Shown: positions 39,301-46,500 of the stretch, one piece after another
Layout: every line of letters starts with the position of its first letter
Numbering within the stretch: position 1 is the stretch's first letter
Source: Labilibaculum sp. DW002
GTDB lineage: Bacteria; Bacteroidota; Bacteroidia; Bacteroidales; Marinifilaceae
Direction: 5' to 3'
Length of the DNA: 64,000 nucleotides
Assembly (NCBI RefSeq): GCF_029029525.1
Contig: NZ_JAKJSC010000003.1
Span: 124,001-188,000 of the forward strand
Program-made: the position numbers and the translations under genes
Notes under the pieces: model-generated
The model's input: the letters and a program-made list of their open reading frames with translations, nothing else
What the model was told of the DNA's origin: nothing
Database searches by the model: none

Positions 39301-40416
39301 CCCGGCACTTACGAAATAACAAGTTTAGTAGATAGTGAAGGTTGTGTAGGTAGTAATTTTGGTGAGAAGGCAGTAATCACGAATCATGATAAGCCTGTTA
39401 AAGCTGTGATATCTGTTGTTACTGGATTTACAACTTTCTGTGATGGAGAAAGTGTTACGCTTGAATCTTCAGATTCCGATTACTATTATTGGTCTGATGG
39501 ACTTACAACACAACAGAATATTGTTACAGAATCGGGTAGTTATACCGTTCAGACCTACAATGCTTTTGGATGTTTGAGTGAGGTGTCAGATCCTATAGAT
39601 ATAACTGTTAATCAGGCACCAGAACCTAGTTTAATTGGACCTTCTTCCTTTTGTATTGGTAGTGGAAATTCAGATTATTTTACCGAAGCAGGAATGGATA
39701 ATTACCAGTGGACGGTAGCTGCAGGTGGAACAATTGTATCGGGAGGAACAGCAACAGATCATACCATAAGTATTCTTTGGAATACGATTGGAAACAAAAC
39801 GCTTAGTGTGAATTACGAGAATTTATTGAACTGTGCAGCAGCAACACCAACTGTTTTTGATGTGGCCGTGGGCGTATTGCCATCGGTTACGTTTTCTTGC
39901 AGCGATGTGGATAATGAAATTTGCTTAGGTGAGACAGTAACTTACACAGCAGGGGGTGGAGACGAATACGAATTCTATGTGAATGGTTCTATTGTTCAAG
40001 CGCAATCAACTACAAATACATATGTCACAAATAGTTTACTAGATGGAGATGATGTTTCGGTAAAAGTTGTGGATATTTCTTCTGGTTGTTACGATGAACA
40101 AAATCTTTTTATTATTGTAAATACGCCTTCAGTATCGGCTACAGCCATTGATGTTGCTAACAATGGAACTTGTGTTGGAAGTACGAAGACACTAACGCCA
40201 ATTGGAGGTACTTTAGGAATAGGCGCAAGTTGGAATTGGTATTCTGAGGCTGCTTGTACCAATCTCCTATACACGGGAACTTCTTTTGATGTAGATCCTG
40301 CTGTAGATACCCAATATTGGTTACGCGCCGAAGGTTCTTGTGGTACAACAGCAACGGTTAATCAAAATGTAATTGTTGCAACACCTCCTCAACCAAAGGG
40401 AATTTATCATGAGTAA
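33388..40416 (+). CDS. Giant secreted protein with ten tandem beta-sandwich repeats
   Basis: A 2342-residue protein. The signal peptide (1-24) ends SSLAA before QDYDF. Ten repeats of about 135 residues follow (26-1374), each with DYD[FY][YF]EGA, CWNT, NRWFKF, KRGG, RR.N.ALW, C.RY and YYISVDNNYSGYRGTFTL. Fold and motif order suggest pre-peptidase C-terminal (PPC)-like beta-sandwiches. Residues about 1375-1830 start with GNWNDTNTWS and look like a beta-helix or G8-type region. Then come PKD/Ig-like segments (about 1845-2335). The protein ends QPKGIYHE with no type IX sorting domain visible, and a strong terminator follows 28 bases later. Probably a surface adhesin or matrix protein. Confidence 0.85.
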   Translation: MQKFCSKIFFFFILFLSLGSSLAAQDYDFYSDAYEISDINDWQSADAEFTTIGATADGVQASCWNTNADYTRWFKFQATTNMVNVTVKRGGSLGTIRRVNLALWQADGTSEISCNRYVGNNDNVTVGAANLVVGNWYYISVDNHYGPYRGSFTLAVNNQVDYDYYEGAYEIPDINNWQSADAEFSTVGATADGVQASCWNTNADYTRWFKFQATTNMVNVTVKRGGSLGTLRRTNLALWEANGTSELACNRYIGNNDNVTVGVANLVVGNWYYISVDNHYGPYRGSFTLAVNNQADYDYYEGAIELTDLSDWDSSDAAYTTYGATSDLNAGSCWNTSAHYNRWFKFQATSSAITIEVKRGGTLGTVRRINAALWEADGTTEIACKRYIGNNDNVTVGSVSLVPGNWYYLSVDNNHSSYRGSFSLHVDDQADYDFYEGAVELTELDDWCSADAEYSTVGASSDRLAGSCWNTSPNYNRWFKFTATTNTINVTVKRGGTLGTIRRINLALWDGDGVSEVACNRYVSDNDNVSAGSTVLVPGNEYYISVDNNYSGYRGTFTLCIDNQTDYDFYEGAKDVTSLINSCSADAEFTTVGATSDLNAGSCWNTSPNYNRWFKFTATTNMINLTVKRGGSFGTIRRINAALWEADGLTEVSCNRYVNTDDNVSVGSIDLVPGNEYYFSVDNNYSGYRGTFTLCIEDQLDYDFFEGAKDITNLINSCSNDAEYTTVGATPDRIAAPCWNTSPNYNRWFKFLAVKPAINIELKRGGSFGTIRRANIALFDSDGITVLDCNRYVNTNDNVQVDHEGLTVGQWYYIAVDNNYSGYRGTFTLCLDDNVSYDYYEGAKELGIIHNWTSMDAAYTTIGATPDRNAASCWNTSPNYNRWFKFTATTNQIHFEVRRGGSYGTIRRINLAIWQADGITEVSCNRYIDNNDNVLVESIDLIPGNTYYASVDNNYSGYRGTFSLFVNDEVDYDFYEGAKDVTHLINSTSDLEAYTTLGATADKNAASCWNTVPNYNRWFKFQATSPGINVTVKRGGVYGTVRRVNLALWEADGTSEIACDRYISNNDEVDLSHEGLTVGNWYYISVDNNYSGYRGTFTLELNDDVGYDYYEGAIELIDINNWESAPAEYSTQGATPDKIAASCWNTSPNYNRWFKFVATTPVIDVEVKTGGIYGNVRRINAAIWQDDGLTQVACNRYQNNNDNVQLGANNLIPGNTYYISVDNNYSGYRGTFTLAVNDEVDYDFYEGAYELTELNSWQSVDAQFSTMGATSDKNAASCWNTSPNYNRWFKFQALSADVSIDVLRGGSLGTVRRLNAALWEADGTTEIACKRYSGNNDNLNITQSGLTPGNWYYISVDNNYSGYRGTFTLAINNVSGTEYYAIANGNWNDTNTWSLTEGGLPAGTIPVAANIAHIGGYTVSVNADAACAYLDIDVKNSTTGLIVDAANLDVKGALDFVNSGNNFDASIQILNGGNLLVNADLEMNRNGGSNNFFIDIQGNSTLEIGNDLKLISASGTSFETQINLASSAVLNIERDINCVSTGGTKIKISAANNSIIQAKRDIVYSANMADMLEIELVNNASIELGRSFVRGSTAYGVLDCQNNSTVNFNGTEYIQEIAANAGAGGDAFVYQNLTVNNTRISVPQVSLEGDVVVNKQLNLISGVIHTEVGKTLTLANTASLLGGSSSSYIEGPLEKIGNTAFTFPIGKDGLYQPITISAPSSSTDAFTAEYFAQDPDGTYSRDLKDPAIDNISDCEYWMLERTAGNSNVRPTLLWDGDACCISDLSSLKVTTWDGAQWTDLGNASTTGNTLNGSIQSSGSISNASNPVTFGNPLPASDFIGLSGPYCTNDTPTVLTGSPQDAKGEFSGPGIIDNGDGTATFTPLDAGGGTHTIYYSYTTALSGCSRTTSQDVVVNFDPTASVTGTATICADEPTDISLFFTGVAPWTVTYTDGTNSYTVTTSSNPYVFETNVPGTYEITSLVDSEGCVGSNFGEKAVITNHDKPVKAVISVVTGFTTFCDGESVTLESSDSDYYYWSDGLTTQQNIVTESGSYTVQTYNAFGCLSEVSDPIDITVNQAPEPSLIGPSSFCIGSGNSDYFTEAGMDNYQWTVAAGGTIVSGGTATDHTISILWNTIGNKTLSVNYENLLNCAAATPTVFDVAVGVLPSVTFSCSDVDNEICLGETVTYTAGGGDEYEFYVNGSIVQAQSTTNTYVTNSLLDGDDVSVKVVDISSGCYDEQNLFIIVNTPSVSATAIDVANNGTCVGSTKTLTPIGGTLGIGASWNWYSEAACTNLLYTGTSFDVDPAVDTQYWLRAEGSCGTTATVNQNVIVATPPQPKGIYHE
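33463..37509 (+). repeat. Tandem array of ten coding repeats of about 405 bases
   Basis: Unit starts follow the DYDFY/DYDYY codons. Units 1 and 2 are much more alike at the DNA level than the others, which suggests a recent duplication. Units 4-9 share CWNTSPNYNRWFKF or CWNTVPNYNRWFKF. The repetition produces several conserved but spurious minus-strand frames. Confidence 0.9.
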
Positions 40417-40443
40417 GGTATTGAATTAGAATATATAATTAAT

Positions 40444-40477
40444 AACCCATCTGTGTATTTCATAGATGGGTTTTTAT
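40444..40477 (+). terminator. Rho-independent terminator after the giant repeat protein
   Basis: Twelve-pair stem AACCCATCTGTG / CATAGATGGGTT (one wobble), loop TATTT, then T-rich sequence. Confidence 0.9.
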
Positions 40478-40535
40478 TTGATATTAGGTGGATAGAAATA
40501 TTTTAAACGAGAGCCATTTATGAAGGGAATAATCC

Positions 40536-41246
40536 CTAATCCCTCAAACTATTAATGCATGAGCTTGAGTTGCAAGCAATCATTCGCTGCATATCTTGTT
40601 TTTTTAGAAGCTTAATTTCTTTTCCTTCGGCTTGTATAAAACCATTGTTGTGGAGGTTTCTTATTTCGCGGGTAAGGGAAGGGCGGTTTACACCAAAATG
40701 ATGTGCCAACTCACTTTGCGATTTTTTAATTGTGAGGGTATCGGAGTTTTGATCCTTCGATAAACGAAGCAGGTAAACAAAGAGTTTTTCTTTTAGGGTT
40801 CGGAGCGAGAAGCAGGAAATTTTGTTGTGTAGAAAATGCGTTCGTTCGGCTACTTTTTCCATATAATTCTGAAAGAAAAGCTGATTGGTTTGCATCAAGT
40901 TCATGACTTCAGTTTTTTCTATTTGCAGAATTTTTAGATTTGTTTTAGCAAGAATATCTAAAGGATATTCTAAATCTTTACCAAACACCAAGGCGCTTGC
41001 TAAGGCCATTGGTGCCTTTTGCTCGGTTAAGTGAAAAACCTTGCCATTTTCGTCGGTAACTTCACCATAAACCTCGCCTTCTACAAGTATGAACAGACTT
41101 TTTAAGTAGCTGTCTTTTTTAATTAAATAGTCGCCTTTTGCATAGGTTTTAAAAGTATAGTTAATCTTACTTAGTAGTTCTGCTACCGAAGTTTCACTCA
41201 TGCCATTAAAAAGAGTGCAAGCTGAAATTTGTTTTAAATCTTCCAT
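40536..41246 (-). CDS. Crp/Fnr-family transcription regulator
   Basis: A 236-residue regulator with an N-terminal cyclic-nucleotide-binding-like domain (FKTYAKGDYLIKKDSYLKS, LVEGEVYGEV) and a C-terminal winged helix whose HTH reads QSELAHHFGVNRPSLTREIR. There is no FNR-type N-terminal Cys cluster; four Cys are scattered, two of them in the tail ACNSSSCINS. The effector is unknown; redox, nitric oxide or oxygen are candidates for this family. The gene is divergent from a ferredoxin, and a perfect 16-base palindrome lies 15 bases upstream of its start, which suggests autoregulation. Confidence 0.88.
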   Translation of the reverse strand: MEDLKQISACTLFNGMSETSVAELLSKINYTFKTYAKGDYLIKKDSYLKSLFILVEGEVYGEVTDENGKVFHLTEQKAPMALASALVFGKDLEYPLDILAKTNLKILQIEKTEVMNLMQTNQLFFQNYMEKVAERTHFLHNKISCFSLRTLKEKLFVYLLRLSKDQNSDTLTIKKSQSELAHHFGVNRPSLTREIRNLHNNGFIQAEGKEIKLLKKQDMQRMIACNSSSCINSLRD

Positions 41247-41260
41247 TCTATTTTGCTCTT

Positions 41261-41276
41261 GGTACCATATGGTACC
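41261..41276. promoter_or_regulatory. Perfect 16-base palindrome, candidate Crp/Fnr operator 1
   Basis: GGTACCATATGGTACC lies between the divergent Crp/Fnr and ferredoxin genes. Its core GTACCATATGGTAC matches the palindrome at 41609 in 12 of 14 positions, and both are followed by GTTTT at the same distance (after one variable base pair position). Confidence 0.7.
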
Positions 41277-41391
41277 GTTTTTCTAATCTGAAAGCCAGAT
41301 CTTTGTTAAAGTACAAAAAAATAAAAGAGAAAGTATAGATCGCCACTTATTGAATATATCACGACAGTGGCAGGTAAAAAAGGAGTTGATT

Positions 41392-41580
41392 ATGACGATA
41401 GCAAAAGTTTGGATTGAGGATGGCTGTATTGCCTGTGGTATTTGTGAGGAGATTTGTCCTGAGGTTTTTGTGGTAGATAGCGAATCTAGTGTAAAATTGA
41501 ATGTAGATTTTAATACATATGCATCGGGAATTAAGGATGCTGCGGATGCATGTCCAGTGGAGGTAATTAAATACGAATAA
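41392..41580 (+). CDS. Small [4Fe-4S]-type ferredoxin
   Basis: A 62-residue electron carrier. The cluster-binding segment is CIACGICEEICPEVF and the partner Cys is in DACPVEVI, so one cluster is expected, with one spare Cys. The frame is open to an ATG at 41350, but a strong AGGAG (41381-41385) six bases before the ATG at 41392, together with the usual family start (MTIAKVWIED), decides for the shorter form. It is divergent from the Crp/Fnr gene across operator 1 and upstream of the cupin gene. Confidence 0.9.
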   Translation: MTIAKVWIEDGCIACGICEEICPEVFVVDSESSVKLNVDFNTYASGIKDAADACPVEVIKYE

Positions 41581-41608
41581 GCTAAGGCTGGAAACAAAAT
41601 TGGCCCTT

Positions 41609-41622
41609 GTAACATATGTTAC
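41609..41622. promoter_or_regulatory. Perfect 14-base palindrome, candidate Crp/Fnr operator 2
   Basis: GTAACATATGTTAC, between the ferredoxin and cupin genes, is a variant of operator 1 (shared form GTAnCATATGnTAC, then nGTTTT). A second, odd-length palindrome GAGCTTTGAAAGCTC follows at 41630-41644. Confidence 0.65.
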
Positions 41623-41690
41623 TGTTTTAGAGCTTTGAAAGCTCGATATTTACCAATGGAAATAATAAAAACAAGTTAAAATACTTAATC

Positions 41691-42017
41691 ATGGAGATAA
41701 AAAAGATATTTGAAGCGGAGTCGTTTGTAAACGGTCATGGTGTTGAAGCCAGAAAGTTTCATCAAGATGAATATATGATGATGGTGCATTTAAATTTGAA
41801 TCCAGGTGATACTATTGCTAAACATGCTGCACCTCTTGATGTTCGGTTTTTGGTTTTGGAAGGAAAGGGAATTGTTGAGATAAGAGACGAAAGCAAAGAA
41901 GTGGAAGCAAATACCCTAATCGAAAGTCCTGCAAATTGCGGACATGGCTGGAGAAACGAAAGTGATTCTGTATTGCGAATTGTTGTGATGAAAATGCAAG
42001 CTTCTACTAAAAAATAA
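41691..42017 (+). CDS. Small cupin-domain protein
   Basis: A 108-residue single-domain cupin. Motif 1 reads LNLNPGDTIAKHAAPLDVRFLVLEGKGIVEI and motif 2 reads ESPANCGHGWRNESD. Only some of the usual metal-binding His and Glu are visible (His in KHAAP, His in GHGW), so metal binding is uncertain. The start (MEIKKIFEAESFVNGHGVEARKF) is of the type found next to redox and nitrogen-stress genes. It has its own operator-like palindrome 69 bases upstream. Reaction unknown. Confidence 0.8.
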   Translation: MEIKKIFEAESFVNGHGVEARKFHQDEYMMMVHLNLNPGDTIAKHAAPLDVRFLVLEGKGIVEIRDESKEVEANTLIESPANCGHGWRNESDSVLRIVVMKMQASTKK

Positions 42018-42146
42018 AGGGAAGATAAACGACATATAATTGATTCCATCTACAATCTTTGTAGGTGGAATTTTATTTTTAACAAACTTTAAGCCTACCA
42101 TTACTCATATTTGTGATTTATCATGTTCTGTGCCTTTATATTTTTT

Positions 42147-42154
42147 TATATTTG
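42147..42154 (+). promoter_or_regulatory. Candidate -7 box (TATATTTG) for rhodanese 1
   Basis: Exact TAnnTTTG match 74 bases before the rhodanese ATG, with no clear -33 element. Confidence 0.4.
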
Positions 42155-42228
42155 TTAGACCCTATGCCATTAATGTCGACGAAGAGATGTAATTGGTACT
42201 AATAAATTTAATTTAAAGATATAAGCAT

Positions 42229-42588
42229 ATGAGTTTTTTCCAAAATAACGATAACGGCCCAAAAACAAGTTACACAGCTCTAGAGCTAATGAATGAATTA
42301 GAAAAACGTGATGATATTTTGCTGATTGACGTTCGTGAGCCTCATGAACTGGCTAAGGATGGTATTGCAAATGCAATGCACGTTCCAATGGACGAAATTC
42401 AAAATAAACTTCCTCTTTTACCAAAGGATAAGGATCTAATTATCTTTTGTCATTTAGGTTTTAGAAGCAAGCAGGTGAGAAACTTTTTGCATAAAGTAGG
42501 CTATCACAAAACTGCTCACTTAAAAGGAGGCTTGTACAGTTGGAATCGTGAATTAAAACGACAAGCAAAACAAACTGCTGAAGTTTAA
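42229..42588 (+). CDS. Rhodanese-domain sulfurtransferase 1
   Basis: A 119-residue single-domain rhodanese. IDVREPHEL is the CH2A-type motif and the active-site loop is CHLGFRS with Cys74, the persulfide carrier. There is no signal peptide, so it is cytosolic. It is clearly paralogous to the protein at 58665-59018, sharing LDVREP/IDVREP, NAMHVPM, FCH.G.RSKQV and LKGG, with Cys74 at the identical position. The natural sulfur acceptor is unknown. A two-way terminator follows. Confidence 0.92.
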   Translation: MSFFQNNDNGPKTSYTALELMNELEKRDDILLIDVREPHELAKDGIANAMHVPMDEIQNKLPLLPKDKDLIIFCHLGFRSKQVRNFLHKVGYHKTAHLKGGLYSWNRELKRQAKQTAEV

Positions 42589-42612
42589 GAGGTAAAATCC
42601 GTAAAGAAATAG

Positions 42613-42648
42613 AAAAAGCTCAATGACCTAGGTTGTTGAGCTTTTTGC
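42613..42648. terminator. Bidirectional terminator between rhodanese 1 and the efflux operon
   Basis: AAAAAGCTCAA / TTGAGCTTTTT (11 pairs) with a 12-base loop containing ACCTAGGT. T runs lie on both strands, so it can end both convergent transcripts. Confidence 0.85.
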
Positions 42649-42665
42649 ATGAAATAGTATAGCTC

Positions 42666-43367
42666 TTAAACGAACTTCTCTCGTTTTTGCAGATTAATCA
42701 AACTCCAAAGAATGGAGATGATTGATCCCACAATCAGCATCATTCTGTTTTGATAGAGTACATTTTGCCAAATGGCATAACTCATATTGCCAGGTACATC
42801 AAAAGGATTTAAGAAAATGTTCCACTTGCTCGATTGCAGAGGTTCTGCCAGAATCAGAAATACCAGACCAATAATCACCATAACAACTGCTGCACCACTG
42901 GCATTTTTAAGTAAGGAAGCTAGTAGAAAGGCCAAGCTGGCTAAGAATAAAAGACAATACATTAGCTCGTAAACCATATGGAATACGGAGATCCGGATAA
43001 CAGAAAAGACCGTAATTGAAGACATCAGACACATGATTAAGAACAATAGTAATATGCTTAAAACGAATCGTACCAAATACACTTTGTAGCGGTAGTTTGG
43101 GATGCCAAAAATAATTTCGAGCATTCGCGTATCCTTGTCGCTTTGGATGTTGAAGATAACAGGGTAGAACAAAATAAGAACACCCGGAAATATTAAAGTG
43201 CCATAGATATCTGCTTCTTCGGGGCTAGAATCTGTAAATAGCATGATACCTGTTACCATAAAATAGAAGGCAAATGCTGCAATCAGGAAATAGATGAATT
43301 TATTCGCAAAAATGATTTTCACATTGTAGCGAATAAAGTGGAGTAGTAGTATCAGTTGCTCTTTCAT
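42666..43367 (-). CDS. ABC-2-type permease, last gene of the RND/ABC operon
   Basis: A 233-residue membrane protein with about six hydrophobic helices (for example FIYFLIAAFAFYFMVTGIML and VYLVRFVLSILLLFLIM). The short motif QSDKDTRMLEIIFGIPNYRYKVYLVRF matches the first cytoplasmic coupling region of ABC-2 permeases. It has no ATPase of its own, and the nearest upstream gene in the operon ends in an ABC ATPase domain, so that is the likely partner. A 152-base gap precedes it, without a promoter I could see. Confidence 0.8.
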   Translation of the reverse strand: MKEQLILLLHFIRYNVKIIFANKFIYFLIAAFAFYFMVTGIMLFTDSSPEEADIYGTLIFPGVLILFYPVIFNIQSDKDTRMLEIIFGIPNYRYKVYLVRFVLSILLLFLIMCLMSSITVFSVIRISVFHMVYELMYCLLFLASLAFLLASLLKNASGAAVVMVIIGLVFLILAEPLQSSKWNIFLNPFDVPGNMSYAIWQNVLYQNRMMLIVGSIISILWSLINLQKREKFV

Positions 43368-43519
43368 TTGTTGTTATTTTTTCACCAAATCCTTTACACT
43401 TTATTTTTTGTGTATCCTCTATGAGGAATCATATTCAGTTTACAAGTCTTTTTTTTTACAATCGTATAATCGCTATGCGATATTTTGTTCTTTGTGCAAT
43501 CCTTCGTTTGCTTTAGTGA

Positions 43520-46500
43520 TTAAGCCTCTTCTTTTTCGTTCAGCAAGCACAAATAGGCATCTTCCAAATTGGCTTTCGCGTTGACCGCTCCATAACCAGG
43601 ATTTTCATCGGATAAACAACGAACTCGAATTTGATCCTTATCGCGCATGTGATGAATAATCACGTGTTCTGTTTTAAGGATTTCGAACTCTTCGAGTGAT
43701 ACGGTAAGCATCCATACTTTTTCGTCGGCAATACCTGCCATGTGTACTGGTTCACCTAGGTATTTCAGATCTCCTTTTTTCATAACCGCAACGCGATTAC
43801 ACGAGCTGGCTACATCCTCAATAATATGAGTTGAGAAAATAACAATACGATCCTTACTCAATTCTACCAAAAGGTTTCTGAAACGAATGCGTTCACGAGG
43901 ATCGAGACCTGCTGTAGGCTCATCTACCACCAATATTCGAGGCAGATGAAGAAGAATCTGTGCAATACCTATTCGCTGTTTCATACCGCCCGAGAAAGAA
44001 CCAATTTTATTGTCTTTTTGATCGATCATGTGAACGGCTTTCAATACATATTCCACACGCTCCATTCTTTCTTTATTGTTGTTCAGTTTTTTTAGAATTC
44101 CCATGTAGTTCAAGAAATCCCATGCGCTCATATTTTCGTACATTCCGAACTCCTGAGGCAGATAGCCAATTAAACCTTGTAATTCTTCACGTTTTTCGCG
44201 TACATCAATACCGTTGATGGAAATTTGACCGTAGCTTTGCTCCAAAATACCGCAAATAATACGCATTAGAGTCGATTTACCGGCGCCATTAGGTCCAAGC
44301 AGACCAAACATACCGTTGTCAATGTCGAAGGATACTCCTTTAACCGCTTTAAATGGAATTTTCTTTTTTCCGATAATTGGGATGATTAAAACAAAACGAT
44401 AGAAGATTTTTCGAATACCGCTAAAACTACCTTTAATACGGTTGATGTTTATTTTTTCACGATAGATTTTATCTGATGATATTTTTATCAGTAAAGCCAA
44501 ATACCAGAAAACAGCTATGGGTGAAAGTAAACCAATTAATTCGTATTTCTGATAGAAAAATGCCATTACCAATAATGGCATTAGCCAGTAAATAATTTTG
44601 TGCAGAATGTTGATGAAAATTCTTGCAAATTTGTTTCTTTTTTCCTTTTGCTGGTGTTTTTTATACTCAATAATTGGAGCCATAAAAAACAAAAGCATAA
44701 TTTGGAAAGGAATGGACAAGGCTAGCAACCAGTATTCATTTTCGAGATGGATGTAGATGAAAAAGAAGATGAAAGCAACCAATGGCAATTGCCAGATTAA
44801 ACCTCCAAAATCGCGAATTGTTGAATAGGAATGCTTTAAGCCGAGGCGTTCTCGTATTTTAAGTCCGGATTTCCATTCGCGTGCAAATCTGTTATCCCAT
44901 TCGTAAATTTTAACCAGGTTTCTGATTTCAATATGCAAAGGTTCGTCAGGAGCAATAAGCTCTTCGTTGGCCTTTCGTAAACTGGCTGATATAAAATAGA
45001 TACAAGCTGGTACAGACAGAAGCAAAACAAGAAAATCAATAATCTGCCAAATTTTACTATCCACCTCGGTGTAAATAAAATAGGTGCCACCCAACCAAAT
45101 GGAAGCTTGTAAAATCTTAATCCATGTTTTCTGGCCTTGTATCCAGTCTAAACTTGTGCGTAAACCAGTATACAAGGTTGGAATAAACACCAAGGTTAGC
45201 ACGGTACTTAAACTTAAACCTCCGATTACGGTTATGGCAAATGGCACACCAATTTGAGTTACATATTCAGCCCTTCCCAGTGCCAATGGCATAAGGGCAA
45301 TTATAGTTGTTATAGCTGTAATTAGGATAGGGCGAATACGTGCTAAACCTGCCATAATGAGGGCGCGAGATTCTCTGTATCCACGCTTCTGTAAGACATT
45401 GGAATAGTCAATCATGATAATGCCGTTATTGACGACAATTCCCAGAAGTATGATAAAACCAGTAAACACATTGGCATTGATAAGTGATGTTCCAGTTAAG
45501 ATAAGAGCCAGTAAGGAGCCAATGGCTGCCATTGGAATAGAAAACATCATGACAATAGGCATGGTAAAGGACTCGAATACCGAAGCCAGAATCATAAAGA
45601 TTAGTATGAAAGCCATCAAAAATAGAAAGCCAAATTCGCCCAATGTATCTTCCTCGTGTACCACTTCAAGGGCAATACCAGAAGGTAGGTTCAGACGCTC
45701 CACAAGTTCATCTATTTCGACTCTTGCCGCGGTTAAAAGATCCTTGTCGTCGTTAACTTCATCGATAAACTGGTATTCTACTTCCAGATGTTTTTCCTGA
45801 TTGGTTCGTTTAATCGTAGATAGACCATCGGTGAAATTGAGATTACTGATATTCTGTAATTCAAATTCAGCCCCCTGATTGCCTTTAACTCTAAGCCTTC
45901 TCAGGTCTTTCGCATCGCGGGTTTCTTTTTCAGTTTCACCCTGTGTCTTGATAATAATATCGTACTCATCAGTACCATGCTTGAACTTAACACCACTGGA
46001 GAATTCTTTTTGAAATGAATTTAATTCCGATAAAACAGAATTGACAGGAATATCATAGATCGCCATAATCTGCTTATCCAGTTCCAGCAGCATCTCAGGA
46101 CGTTTATTGGGTACCTTAACCGATACGTTTTTGATGGATGATAGCTGTTCCACGTAATATTGAATATCATCAGACAAGTCTAACATCTTATCGAAATCCT
46201 GACCTTTGATAACAAGCTTTTCTTTTTGTGTACCAAGTCCTAACATACTCATAAAGGGATTGTCACCACCAAAATCGCCACCACCGCCACCAAAGCGACG
46301 GGCTTTTGCTGGTGGTTCCCAGCTAAATGATGCCCTTGGCAGATCGTTTAATTGTTCCAGAATGTTTTTCTTAATCCCAGGAACGGAAAGATTTTGTATA
46401 TCGCGATAATCATCTACCAAACTAATGGTTAAAACGGCTTCCTCTTCATACACTTGACTGGTGATATCCTTTTTTTCGGGTAAGGAATCGAGCTTTTTTT

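Noticed and set aside
41350-41391. Longer ferredoxin start at 41350
   Set aside because: The AGGAG six bases before the ATG at 41392 and the usual family start favour the short form.
43460-43485. Short dyad ATCGC-TAT-GCGAT in the gap before the last permease gene
   Set aside because: Small hairpin with no T run and no match to other sites; probably chance.
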